From: Chloroflexota bacterium
GTDB lineage: Bacteria > Chloroflexota > UBA6077
DNA length: 64,000 nt
NCBI GenBank assembly: GCA_021806765.1
Contig: JAJZQR010000001.1
Location: 1 to 64,000 of the forward strand
Direction: 5' to 3'
Of this stretch, positions 53,429 to 62,053 are shown in pieces. The notes beneath the pieces were generated by a model, which was not told where the DNA came from, did no database searches, and worked only from the letters and a program-made list of their open reading frames with translations. Both the position numbers and the translations under genes were made by a program. How positions within the stretch are numbered: position 1 is the stretch's first letter; every line of letters starts with the position of its first letter.

Positions 53429-53803
53429 CTACTCAACGATCAGCTTGCCCCGCAGCATGCCCATCTGGCAGGCGAAGTCGTACTCCCCCGGTTTCTCCGG
53501 GGTGAACTCTATGGTGACTGGTTGCCCCAATGGGAGAACGGCGCTCTTTCCGAAGTCGCCAAACACCACCATCTCGGAGCACGGAGAGGTCTCCTGACGG
53601 GTGAAGCGTAGTCTCACCGGTTTCCCGGCCTTCACCACGATCACGTCCGGCGTGTATCCCGACTTCACCATGATGTCCGCCTCCTGTACTCCCGCTGCCT
53701 GGGCCGCCTGGACCGCACCCTTCGGTGAGAACCAGAAGAACCAGGCAATGAGGGCAGAGAGGGCGACTCCCCCCAGGGTGACGCCAATCTCCAGCGGACC
53801 CAT
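53429..53803 (-). CDS. Membrane-anchored cupredoxin-like protein next to copA
   Basis: A 124-residue protein: one membrane helix (IGVTLGGVALSALIAWFFWF), then a cupredoxin fold with DIMVKSGYTPDVIVVKAG, RLRFTRQETSPCSEMVVF and YDFACQMGMLRGKLIV. Likely copper ligands are in PCSE and ACQMGM. It overlaps the copA stop by one base, so it is the last gene of that operon and probably receives or carries copper with CopA. Confidence 0.8.
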   Translation of the reverse strand: MGPLEIGVTLGGVALSALIAWFFWFSPKGAVQAAQAAGVQEADIMVKSGYTPDVIVVKAGKPVRLRFTRQETSPCSEMVVFGDFGKSAVLPLGQPVTIEFTPEKPGEYDFACQMGMLRGKLIVE

Positions 53804-56520
53804 CAGCGCGCCTCCCTGGGGGGCTTCCAGCCTCGCAGTCGGTTGGCGTTGGTCACCACCGTCACAGAGCTCATCGCCATGGCCGCTCCCGCTATCATGG
53901 GCGAGAGCAGCACCCCCAGGAAGGGATAGAGCAGCCCTGCCGCTACCGGCAGGCCCAGCACGTTGTAGCCGAAGGAGCCGACCAGGTTCTGCCTGATGTT
54001 GCGCATGGTCGCCCTGGATATCTGGACGGCGGTGACCACCCCCCAGAGGCTGCCCTTGATGAGGGTGATGTCGCTGGCCTCGATGGCCACGTCGGTGCCG
54101 GTGCCGATGGCCATCCCCACGTCCGCCTGAGCCAGCGCCGGCGCATCGTTGATCCCATCCCCCACCATCGCCACCTTCTTCCCCTCGGCCTGCAGCAGGT
54201 GCACCTGGAGCGCCTTCTCCTCCGGCAGCACCTCTGCCAGAACCCGGTCCACTCCCACCTGCCGGGCGATGGCCTCGGCCGTCCGACGATTGTCGCCCGT
54301 CAGCATCACCACCTGGAGACCCATCGCCTTCAGGGCCTGGACAGCCTCTTTGGAGTCTGGCTTTACGGTGTCGGCCACCGCCACCAATCCAGCGACAGCG
54401 CCGTCTACCACCACGTACATGGGGGTCTTGCCCTCGTCGGACAAGCGTACCGCCTCCTGCTGCAGCCCGTGCAGGGGGATCCCTCGTTCCTGCGCCAGCT
54501 TCAGGTTGCCCAGCAGGACCCGGTGGCCGTTCACCGCAGCCTCGACTCCCTTACCCGGTATGGCCTGGAAATCCTGAGGGGCCGGAGGCTCGATGCCCCG
54601 CTCCCGGGCTCCATTCAGGATGGCCTCACCGAGAGGATGCTCCGAACCCTTCTCCACCGAGGCCGCCATGAGCAAGACCTCCTCCGTTTGGGAGCCGCTC
54701 GCCACCACCACGTCCGTCAAGGAGGGTTTGCCCATGGTGATGGTCCCCGTCTTGTCCAGCACCACAGCGTTCAGTGCTTGGGCCGTCTGCAGCGCCGTCC
54801 CGTTGCGGATCAGGATCCCGTTCTCGGCTCCCTTCCCTACCCCCACCATCAACGACATGGGAGTAGCCAGACCCAGGGCGCAGGGACAGGCAATCACAAG
54901 CACGGAGACGGCGGCGATGAGGGCATAGACCACCCGGGGTTGAGGGCCGAAGTCGAACCATCCCACGAAGGTGAGAACGGCGATAATCATCACCGCGGGC
55001 ACGAAGTACCCCGATACCACGTCGGCCACCCGCTGTATGGGGGCCTTGGAGCCCTGGGCGTCCTGGACCATCCGGACGATCTGGGCCAGGGCCGTGTCCT
55101 TACCAACTCGGGTGGCACGGAAGCGGAAGGCGCCGGTGCGGTTGATGGTAGCGCCGATCACTTCGTCTCCTGCACGCTTCTCGACCGGAAGACTCTCGCC
55201 GGTGATCATGCTCTCGTCGATGGCCGAGGTCCCCTCCTCGACAATCCCGTCCACCGGCACCTTCTCCCCGGGTCGCACCAGCACCAGATCCCCCACCAGC
55301 ACCTCCTCCACCGGGATGTCCACCTCCAGCCCATCCCGGATCACTCGGGCTGTCTTCGCCTGGAGCCCCAGCAGCTTCTTGATCGCCTCAGAGGTCTTGC
55401 CTCGGGCGCGCAGCTCCAGCGCCTGGCCCAGCACCACCAGGGCGGTCACCACCGCTACCACATCGTAGAAGGGCTCGGAAGTGCCGGCGGGAAAGAGCTG
55501 TGGGACCGCCGTGGCCGTCACGGAATAGAGCCAGGCAGCGCCGGTGCCCAGGGCGATCAGGGTGTTCATGTCGGCTGACCGGTGCTTGAGGGCCGACCAG
55601 CCACCGGTGAAGAAGCGGGAACCCGAGTAGGCGAGCACCGCCAGGGTCGCAAAGGCCAGCCCGATGTTGGCGGCCCGCGAATACTCCAGGAGCGGAAGCT
55701 GGATGAAGAGAAACAGGGCCGGATACCCGAAGATCAGGGCCGGCACCGAGACGGCCGCGGCGAAGGCGAAGCGGTAGAGGAGATCCCGGTACTCTCGCTG
55801 GTGAGCATCCTCCTCCGCCTCGGGGGTCATCTCGGTCGGCGCCGGCTTCGTCCCGTAGCCCACCGACTCGATGGCCCTGTTCAGGGCCGAGAGATCGGTC
55901 AGGCTCGGCACGTACTCCACCCGGGCCTCCCCGGTGCCCAGGCTCACCTCCGCCGACACCACCCCTGGGACCTGCTTGAGCGCGTCCTCCAGACGCGGTC
56001 CACAGGAAGCTCAAAAGAGCCCCTCGATGCCGAGCCGGGTGGTGGCCAGACCTACCTGGTATCCGGCACGGTGGACGGCCTCGGACAGCTTCGACAGGTC
56101 GGCTCGGGAGCGGTCGTAGGCGACGGTGGCCGTGTGGGTGGTGGGGTTAACGAGAGCCCGCCGGACCCCCGGCACCGCCAGCAGCGCCTTTCGGATGTTC
56201 TCGGCGCAGACCGGGCAGTCCAGCCCCTCGATGGGTAGCTCCATCCGCACCTTCTGGGCACCTTGGGGAAAGCCGGTAGTGGCCGAGGGGACTACTTCCA
56301 CCGCCTGCTCCGAGGCTGGGCTCGGCTCGGCCTGCTCGGGTGCGGCATAGCTCTCCGGGTCGGACTTGAAGCGGGCAGCGCAGTCGGGCGAGCAGAAGTA
56401 GTAGGTACGGCCGGCGTACTCGGCCGAATCTGCCGCCGCCTCGGGGCCTATCTCCATGCCGCAGACAGGATCCCTTACACTGGCTGCGCTGTCCCACTCT
56501 TCTCCGCGACCAGAGGACAA
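53803..56520 (-). CDS. copA: Copper-translocating P-type ATPase CopA with in-frame TGA (codon 170)
   Basis: One 906-codon frame if TGA at 56013-56011 is read through. Order: YHS domain (DPVCGMEIG to [12 protein letters not shown]), HMA domain 1 ([15 protein letters not shown]), HMA domain 2 reading [19 protein letters not shown], then eight-helix P1B ATPase with [47 protein letters not shown] and the Cu(I)-specific GSFGYNVLG and [11 protein letters not shown]. In HMA 2 the TGA is exactly the first Cys of the CxxC copper site. Without readthrough the gene makes a 169-residue YHS-HMA protein, plus perhaps an ATPase from a GTG near 55962. Confidence 0.85.
55971..56013 (-). promoter_or_regulatory. 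SECIS-like hairpin directly after the copA TGA
   Basis: Thirteen bases after the TGA the minus strand forms a perfect 6-bp stem CGCGTC/GACGCG (55997-55992 with 55986-55981) with loop TGGAG. A lower stem can form from GCTT with AAGC or CCTG with CAGG. Size, distance and GG in the apical loop resemble bacterial SECIS elements such as that of E. coli fdhF. This needs covariance or SelB testing. Confidence 0.45.
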
Positions 56521-56576
56521 GGCTCACCTCCACGGCATCCTTTTGTCGGGAGCGTCCAAGAGCTCCCCGCGGCATT

Positions 56577-56825
56577 CTACCGCACCTGGAAGAACATACG
56601 ATAGACGGCGCCCTGCTTCAGCGGCGGCCCCAGCACCAGGTGGCCGTGCCTGGCTACCTCCTTCGGCACGTTGGTCACCGCAGGAGGATGGTCCACGATC
56701 ACCTCCAGGACCTCTCCAGGCTTCATGTCGGCGATCTCCTGCATGGTATAGATGGGCGGGTAGGGGCAACTCTCCCCCCGTAGGTCGAGAACCCGATCCG
56801 CCACGATCTTGGCTGCATCGGTCAT
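56577..56825 (-). CDS. TusA/SirA-family sulfur carrier
   Basis: An 82-residue TusA-fold protein: VLDLRGESCPYPPIYTMQEI (active-site Cys in the CPxP-type motif), MKPGEVLEVIVDHPPAVTNV and a C-terminal beta strand. TusA-like proteins carry persulfide sulfur, and YedF-type members are linked to selenium. It overlaps the yedE stop by 4 bases, so the pair likely works together in uptake and transfer of thiosulfate sulfur or selenium. Confidence 0.85.
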   Translation of the reverse strand: MTDAAKIVADRVLDLRGESCPYPPIYTMQEIADMKPGEVLEVIVDHPPAVTNVPKEVARHGHLVLGPPLKQGAVYRMFFQVR

Positions 56826-58144
56826 GCTACTGCTTCCTCCTTGGTGCTGACAAGGTTCTTGCCGGTGCCGGCCGGCCAGGCCTCGATGGGACGCGACTCC
56901 CACCAGGTCACGAACAGATACCACCCGGCCAGCAGCGCCAGAGTCGCGAGGATGGCGCCGGGCCAGCCGATGGCCTGGAAGAGCTGTAGCTTGGGCCAGC
57001 CCTCCACAAGGTAGTGGTACAGCCCCAGGGAGCCCCAGGACCAGGCAAGCAGCGTGGCGCCGAAGATGGTGCCCAGCCCGGCCATCCAGAGCTGGACGTA
57101 TCCCTCGGCCGAGCGATACATCCACCCGGTCTCGCAGCCGCCGGCGATGACAATCCCTATCCCGAATATGATCCCGCCGAGCAGCGCCCCAGGGCTCGCC
57201 CACATAACCTCAGGCTTCCGCCCTGCGTAGGTGAGGATCGCCATTCCCAGGGTTGCCACCATCATGGCTACGGCCAGGGCCCTGGAGAGGTCAGCCTGGC
57301 GGGTGATCCAAAGCTCTCGGAAGGCCGAAGTGAAGCAGATCCGGCCGCGCTCGATCACGAAGCCGAAGCCGAGGCCGAAGAGCATCCACACCCCGAGGGT
57401 CCACTTGCCGGCCATCACGTAGTAGCCAACGCCAAGGGCGGAGAGGACCAGCAGCACCATCCCCAGGATGGGCTGTATGCTCCTGCCTCCGGACTCGACC
57501 GCAGGGCCGGCCGATCCGCGCCTCCGCCCCTCCGGCTTGCCGAGGAAGATCGGCAGCAGCACGATCCTGGTACCCACATATGTGCCCACGAAGAGCCCGG
57601 CCATGAAGAGCCAGCCATGGAAGGAGAACTGGGGGATGGCGCTGAAGAAGGATCCCAAATTGCAGCCCATCGCCAGCCGAGCGCCGAACCCGGCGAGGGT
57701 ACCTCCCACGAAACCCTGGACCAGCCGAATCTTCTGCTTCGGCATCCGGATCTTGAAGTTGGTGCTCAGCAGGGCTCCAATCAAAGCCCCCAGGAACATC
57801 CCGATGTTGATCCAGCCGGAGCCCCTGTCCCAGGGCATTCCCTCCATTCCGATCTGTTGGAAGTAGAGCCAGCCGCTCACATCGATACCGAACAGATTCA
57901 GGGCGTGGCCCCCCCAACGGGTGAACTCGGTAGTCACGCCCCAGGCTCGGCCGCCGAAGCCAAACTCGAAGACGTTCAGGACGGCCAGCACCATGGCAGC
58001 CGCCCAGTAGGGCCAGTACTCCACGAAAACCTTGTCGCGTAGGGCCTGCAGCCGATCTGCGAAGGTAGGGGTCTCGTAGTTATAGGTCGCCAGCGTCGTC
58101 GTTGCCAAAGAGGTCCTCCAGTCCAGATATCGAGCATGAGTCAA
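56822..58144 (-). CDS. yedE: YedE/YeeE (TsuA-like) sulfur or selenium membrane transporter
   Basis: A 440-residue protein with about ten helices. Two repeats each hold a conserved Cys motif: GFGARLAMGCNLGSFFSAIP and IVIAGGCETGWMYRSAEGYV. A further Cys lies in ERGRICFTSAFRELW. TsuA homologues import thiosulfate with a TusA partner, while YedE members in selenium gene clusters are thought to import selenium compounds. It is followed by tusA, then copA with its in-frame TGA, on the same strand. Confidence 0.87.
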   Translation of the reverse strand: MTHARYLDWRTSLATTTLATYNYETPTFADRLQALRDKVFVEYWPYWAAAMVLAVLNVFEFGFGGRAWGVTTEFTRWGGHALNLFGIDVSGWLYFQQIGMEGMPWDRGSGWINIGMFLGALIGALLSTNFKIRMPKQKIRLVQGFVGGTLAGFGARLAMGCNLGSFFSAIPQFSFHGWLFMAGLFVGTYVGTRIVLLPIFLGKPEGRRRGSAGPAVESGGRSIQPILGMVLLVLSALGVGYYVMAGKWTLGVWMLFGLGFGFVIERGRICFTSAFRELWITRQADLSRALAVAMMVATLGMAILTYAGRKPEVMWASPGALLGGIIFGIGIVIAGGCETGWMYRSAEGYVQLWMAGLGTIFGATLLAWSWGSLGLYHYLVEGWPKLQLFQAIGWPGAILATLALLAGWYLFVTWWESRPIEAWPAGTGKNLVSTKEEAVA

Positions 58145-58202
58145 CGGAGCGTCGAGGCGGGGGCTGGGGACAGTGAGAGGAGATTCATCCTGTCTCCGGC
58201 CC

Positions 58203-58469
58203 CTACCAACAGATAATCTTCTCGTGCTCGAGAAGCAGACCCACTATCTCCTCGTAGCCAACTTCGTGGTAGTCGCCCCGCTTGCTTCGAGCCGCCACGT
58301 CCTCGGCGCAGGCGTAGACCGGGCCAGGGAAGTCCCTAACGCGGTCCAGCACGGCGTCTTGGAGCAGCAGCAGGCTGGTGGGATGGGCCCGGGCGTGAGA
58401 GCGGGCGGTCGCCAGGGCACGTCCATCTTCCAGCGATCTAAGGATGTGAAGCACTCTCATCTTAGTCAC
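58203..58469 (-). CDS. DsrH/TusB-like sulfur relay protein
   Basis: An 88-residue protein: LHILRSLEDGRALATARSHA, TSLLLLQDAVLDR and VYACAEDVAARSKRGD, ending in a Trp (EKIICW) as TusB/DsrH proteins do. It directly follows the DsrF-like gene, so the three form a DsrE-DsrF-DsrH-like unit. The conserved Cys in YACAEDV may be the relay site. Confidence 0.75.
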   Translation of the reverse strand: MTKMRVLHILRSLEDGRALATARSHARAHPTSLLLLQDAVLDRVRDFPGPVYACAEDVAARSKRGDYHEVGYEEIVGLLLEHEKIICW

Positions 58470-58838
58470 TCAATACACCACCACGGCGTCGGCCATGACG
58501 AGTGTCTGTTCGATCTCCCGGCAGCTCACCACCTCCACTCCAGCTACCAGTCGCCCAGGATCCAGCCCCCGCTGGGCCAGCGACTCCGCCTCCACCCACA
58601 CCCGCTGCTTGAGCCTGATCAGCATTCCCAGGTGTTTGCCGGCGGGCTCACCCCCCACCAGCTCCGGCCTCATGGGGTTGGCGAGCCATACACCGGCGTC
58701 GGTCAGTACCACCGTGACCCGATGGGACATGCTCTGCCCAACCGCCATCCGCAGCCCCTCGGCGCCCTTCTGAGTGCTCAGGGGAGGGCGCCGCAACAGC
58801 ACCACCAGCTCCTTTCTCGCGGTCGGCGCTCTATCCAA
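58470..58838 (-). CDS. DsrF/TusC-like sulfur relay protein
   Basis: A 122-residue DsrE-fold protein: ELVVLLRRPPLSTQKGAEGL, MSHRVTVVLTDAGVWLANPM, VSCREIEQTLVMADAVVVY. The TTG start at 58838 overlaps the preceding gene by 8 bases. Assigned by position within the trio and by fold, not by strong motif identity. Confidence 0.65.
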   Translation of the reverse strand: MDRAPTARKELVVLLRRPPLSTQKGAEGLRMAVGQSMSHRVTVVLTDAGVWLANPMRPELVGGEPAGKHLGMLIRLKQRVWVEAESLAQRGLDPGRLVAGVEVVSCREIEQTLVMADAVVVY

Positions 58839-59127
58839 AGCTCACCACCCGATCGGCTTCCGCCACCATGGACGCCCAGTCGAACTGGCTGCCCTCCTCC
58901 ACTCCCTGAACCCGAGGCAGACCCCGCTGCTGGGCGTTGTGGCTGCACCAGACGATCCTGGCACCCCTGTCCGAGAGCCCGGCGACCCTTGGAGCGAGGT
59001 ACACCCCGTCGGCCATGAGGAAGACGCTCACCTGGTGCCCCCCGCCAAGAGCGGCCTCGGCTAGACGAAGGACAGTGTGGTAGTCCTGGGACTCCACGCC
59101 GCTGGATAGGAGGATGGCTACTCTCAT
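58831..59127 (-). CDS. DsrE/TusD-like sulfur relay protein
   Basis: A 98-residue DsrE-fold protein: RVAILLSSGVESQDYHTVLR, HQVSVFLMADGVYLAPRV and ARIVWCSHNAQQRGL (candidate persulfide Cys in VWCSHNA). It is the first gene of the operon to YedE, TusA and CopA, behind the promoter at 59205-59233. Confidence 0.75.
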   Translation of the reverse strand: MRVAILLSSGVESQDYHTVLRLAEAALGGGHQVSVFLMADGVYLAPRVAGLSDRGARIVWCSHNAQQRGLPRVQGVEEGSQFDWASMVAEADRVVSFG

Positions 59128-59204
59128 GGATGGCTGCACCCGTTCCGATGTTACGAGGGTAATCGAGTCTCCCGATTGACTTACTCGACAATGCGAACGG
59201 GATA

Positions 59205-59233
59205 ATTATTGGCCGAGGGGATAGGGGTGTCAA
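59205..59233 (-). promoter_or_regulatory. Promoter of the dsrE-yedE-tusA-copA direction
   Basis: On the minus strand TTGACA (59233-59228), a 17-bp spacer and AATAAT (59210-59205). Downstream, 59154-59187 contains an imperfect inverted repeat CGAGGGTAA/TTACTCG that could be an operator. Confidence 0.7.
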
Positions 59234-59260
59234 GCGATCCGGCGCCGGATTGGCCTCCCT

Positions 59261-59314
59261 CTCAGCAAACTCTAAGCCGCCAAAGGTTGACTCCCTTCGG
59301 AGCTGATCTATAAT
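59261..59314 (+). promoter_or_regulatory. Promoter of the cysteine synthase operon with two 11-bp units
   Basis: TTGACT at 59287-59292, 16-bp spacer, TATAAT at 59309-59314. Immediately upstream are two phased units, CTCAGCAAACT (59261) and CTAAGCCGCCA (59272), of the same type as in the four-unit promoters. Here a canonical -35 is present, so the geometry differs. Confidence 0.65.
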
Positions 59315-59373
59315 CAATGAGGTATTGTTGAGTAAGACGCTCGGAATACTGGAATATTCGCGAGGCAGGAATC

Positions 59374-60339
59374 GTGGCGCAGACAGACGTACCTCCCCAT
59401 CCCTTTAGTGGAAACTCAGCAGCAGACTCCATTGCGGATAGCATCCTCGATCTGATCGGCAACACCCCCCTGGTGCGGTTGCACCGGCTCCCTGCGCCGG
59501 GCTCGGCCGAGCTGTTGGTGAAGGTCGAGTCCCGAAACCCTGGCGGCAGCGTGAAGGACCGCATCGCCCTCGCGATGATCCTGGATGCCGAAGGCTCGGG
59601 ACGGCTGAAGCCGGGAGCTACCATCGTGGAGCCCACCAGCGGGAATACCGGCGTGGGGTTGGCGATGGTGGCCGCGGTGAGGGGTTACCGTCTGATCCTC
59701 ACCATGCCCGAGGACATGAGCAGGGAGCGGAGGCGGCTGCTGGCTCGCTTCGACGCCGAGCTGCTGCTCACCCCGGCCATCGAAGGGATGTCGGGGGCGG
59801 TCTTCGCGGCCCAGCAGTTGGTGCAGGAGCATCCCGACTACTTCATGCCCGACCAGTTCAACAATCCATCGAACCCGGAGATCCACCGGCGCACCACGGC
59901 GCTGGAGATCCTGGAGGCCACGGAAGGTCGCCTGGACGCCTTCGTGGCCGGGATCGGCACCGGGGGGACCGTGACCGGGGTGGCCGAGATCCTCAAGGAG
60001 AGGAACCCCTCCACCCTGGTGGTCGCCGTGGAGCCAAGCAAATCCCAGGTGCTCAAGGGCGAGAAGGCTCGTCCCCATGGGATCCAGGGGATCGGCGCCA
60101 GCTTCGTCCCCGGCGTTTTGAATAGGGGGGTGCTGGACAGGATAGCGCCGGTGCGAGACGAAGATGCCTTCGCGACGGCCTCTCGGCTGAGCCGCGAGGA
60201 GGGCATCCTGGCCGGCATCTCCTCGGGTGCCAACGTCTTTGCGGCCCTGCAGGTGGCGCGGGAGTTGGGGCAGGGAAGGCGGGTAGTCACCCTCCTGCCA
60301 GACACGGGCGAGCGGTACCTGAGCATCCCCAACCTGTAG
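59374..60339 (+). CDS. cysM: Cysteine synthase (CysK/CysM family)
   Basis: A 321-residue PLP enzyme: ILDLIGNTPLVRLHRL, NPGGSVKDRIALAM (PLP Lys), VEPTSGNTGVGLAM (substrate loop) and GIGTGGTVTGVAEIL (phosphate loop). It makes cysteine from an activated serine and a sulfide donor. The next gene carries a MoaD-like sulfur carrier fused to its activating enzyme, and the one after is a TusA, so the sulfur donor may be a thiocarboxylate protein, as with CysO/CysM of mycobacteria. The exact symbol (cysK or cysM) is uncertain. GTG start. Confidence 0.85.
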   Translation: MAQTDVPPHPFSGNSAADSIADSILDLIGNTPLVRLHRLPAPGSAELLVKVESRNPGGSVKDRIALAMILDAEGSGRLKPGATIVEPTSGNTGVGLAMVAAVRGYRLILTMPEDMSRERRRLLARFDAELLLTPAIEGMSGAVFAAQQLVQEHPDYFMPDQFNNPSNPEIHRRTTALEILEATEGRLDAFVAGIGTGGTVTGVAEILKERNPSTLVVAVEPSKSQVLKGEKARPHGIQGIGASFVPGVLNRGVLDRIAPVRDEDAFATASRLSREEGILAGISSGANVFAALQVARELGQGRRVVTLLPDTGERYLSIPNL

Positions 60340-60412
60340 GAGCCGGCTCCTGCCGGCGATAGGGTCCTGCTCCAATGCGACCGTCGCGGGAGGAAGCCAA
60401 CTCCTACCAGCA
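60336..60412. repeat. REP-like inverted repeat
   Basis: Begins at GTAGGAGCCGGCTCCTGCCG just at the cysteine synthase stop and is matched by an inverted, diverged copy (GGGAGGAAGCCAACTCCTAC) ending near 60411. A related GTAGGAGGTCGCTACTGACG element follows the next gene at about 61517. Confidence 0.6.
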
Positions 60413-60427
60413 GTATTCGGAGGCATC

Positions 60428-61519
60428 ATGTCGGCGAGAGTATACATACCCACACCCTTTCGACATCTGACCGGGGGCCAGGCCAGGATCGAGGTGGAGG
60501 CTGGCTCCGTACGGGACATCCTGGAACAGATGGAGCTCCGATTTCCCGGTTTCAAGGAGCGGGTGCTGGAGCCCTCGGGGGAGATCCTGCACCACGTGAA
60601 CCTGTACGTCAATCAGACTCCAGTAGAGGAGCTGGGGGGAGGGCAGGCGCCGATCCGGGAGGGGGACGAACTGGCCATCGTCCCGGCCATGGCAGGCGGG
60701 GCAGGTCCCTTCACCCGGGAGCAGGTGATACGCTACAGCCGACACATCCTGCTGGGCGAGGTGGGGGGCGAGGGTCAGCGCAAGCTGCTGGACTCCAGGG
60801 TGTTGCTGGTCGGGGCAGGGGGGCTTGGCTCCCCTGCCGCGCTCTATCTGGCCGCCGCCGGGGTGGGAACCCTGGGCATCGTGGACTTCGATCGGGTGGA
60901 TCTGAGCAACCTCCAGAGACAGATCCTCCACGGCCAGAGCGACGTCGGAAGGCTGAAGGTGGACTCGGCGGCAGATACCCTTGCCGAGGTCAACCCCGAG
61001 GTGAAGGTAGTCAAGCACGTGGAGAGGCTATCCTCGGAGAACGCCCTGGGGATCTTCTCCGATTACGACGTCGTGTTGGATGGCACCGACAACTTTGCCA
61101 CGCGGTACCTGATCAACGACGCCTGCGTCCTGCTGGGGAAGCCGCTGGTTCACGGCAGCATCTTCCGCTTCGAGGGCCAGATCACCCTCTTCGCTCCCGG
61201 AAAGGGCTGCTACCGCTGTCTCTTCGCCTCACCTCCACCCCCCGGCACCGTGCCAAGCTGCGCCGAGGCCGGCGTCCTGGGGGTGCTGCCGGGCATCGTG
61301 GGTTCCATGCAGGCGGTGGAGGCGATCAAGTGGATCCTCGGGATCGGAGAGCCGCTGGTGAACCGGCTGCTGCTGTTCGACGCCCTCGCCATGGAGTTTC
61401 GAGAGGTGAAGATCCGTCGCGACCCCAACTGCCCCATCTGTGGGGACGAGCCCACCCTTCACGAACTGATCGACTACGAGGGGTTCTGCGGCCTCCCGGG
61501 GCCGGCGGCCGTATTGTAG
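60428..61519 (+). CDS. MoaD/ThiS-like sulfur carrier fused to MoeB/ThiF activating enzyme
   Basis: A 363-residue fusion. Residues 1-95 are a MoaD-like beta-grasp domain (ARVYIPTPFRHLTGGQARIE, FPGFKERVLEPSGEILHHVN), ending IVPAMAGGAG. The Gly-Gly that should be the free carrier C-terminus is internal. The rest is an E1-like adenylyltransferase: LLVGAGGLGSPAALYLAAAG (ATP loop), DLSNLQRQILH, DGTDNFATRYLINDACV, two zinc CxxC pairs (CYRC, CPIC) and the thiol-site region PSCAEAGVLGVLPGI. The linker would have to be cut, or the domain used in place. Confidence 0.87.
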   Translation: MSARVYIPTPFRHLTGGQARIEVEAGSVRDILEQMELRFPGFKERVLEPSGEILHHVNLYVNQTPVEELGGGQAPIREGDELAIVPAMAGGAGPFTREQVIRYSRHILLGEVGGEGQRKLLDSRVLLVGAGGLGSPAALYLAAAGVGTLGIVDFDRVDLSNLQRQILHGQSDVGRLKVDSAADTLAEVNPEVKVVKHVERLSSENALGIFSDYDVVLDGTDNFATRYLINDACVLLGKPLVHGSIFRFEGQITLFAPGKGCYRCLFASPPPPGTVPSCAEAGVLGVLPGIVGSMQAVEAIKWILGIGEPLVNRLLLFDALAMEFREVKIRRDPNCPICGDEPTLHELIDYEGFCGLPGPAAVL

Positions 61520-61597
61520 GAGGTCGCTACTGACGCCGATCTGATCGACTCAGGAAAACGGCTCCTGCGCAGCACCCAACAGTAGAAAGGCACGACT

Positions 61598-61837
61598 ATG
61601 CACGATATTCAAACGGACCGAGAACTCGACATCCGAGGCGAGGTTTGCCCCTACACCTTCGTCTGGTCCAGACTGACCCTGGAGGAGATGGAGAGCGGCC
61701 AGACGCTGAGGATCATCGTCGATCACCTGCCCGCCACCACCAACGTGCCGCGTAGCCTCCAGGCAGAGGGCCACCGGATTCACAAGGTGTCACGGCTCAA
61801 CGAGACCGACTGGGAGGTCGTGGTGCAAAAAAAGTAG
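61598..61837 (+). CDS. TusA/SirA-family sulfur carrier, second copy
   Basis: A 79-residue TusA-fold protein: ELDIRGEVCPYTFVWSRLTL (active-site Cys) and LRIIVDHLPATTNVPRSLQA. It closely parallels the copy beside yedE. The motif is CPYT rather than CPxP. Its place after the MoaD-MoeB fusion suggests persulfide delivery for the carrier. Confidence 0.85.
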   Translation: MHDIQTDRELDIRGEVCPYTFVWSRLTLEEMESGQTLRIIVDHLPATTNVPRSLQAEGHRIHKVSRLNETDWEVVVQKK

Positions 61838-61878
61838 CCTCGGGTAGCTTTCACCCCGTTTTCGCTATTGGCCGACTT

Positions 61879-61911
61879 CTCAGTTCCCTCTCAGCCACTG
61901 CTCATAAGCCC
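61879..61911 (+). promoter_or_regulatory. Three phased 11-bp units, incomplete promoter
   Basis: CTCAGTTCCCT, CTCAGCCACTG, CTCATAAGCCC at 61879, 61890 and 61901. No good -10 lies 4 bases downstream and no plus-strand gene follows, so the role is unclear. The remainder of 61838-62053 shows nothing else. Confidence 0.4.
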
Positions 61912-62053
61912 CACTATCTCCGAAGGGTGCTCCGCCTGTGCGAGAGCGCTGGATCCGCCACTGCGCCCGTACCGGCACCTCCAGGGCAGTCATGCTCGCC
62001 TGTTGCGCCCACCTCGCTGCAGGCGAGCTGCCGCTCCATACTGAGGCTGTGGG

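Noticed and set aside
53803..56520. General recoding of TGA as Trp or another amino acid
   Set aside because: Many genes here end normally in TGA with overlapping starts (for example at 2999, 29243 and 33208), so TGA is a stop in this organism.
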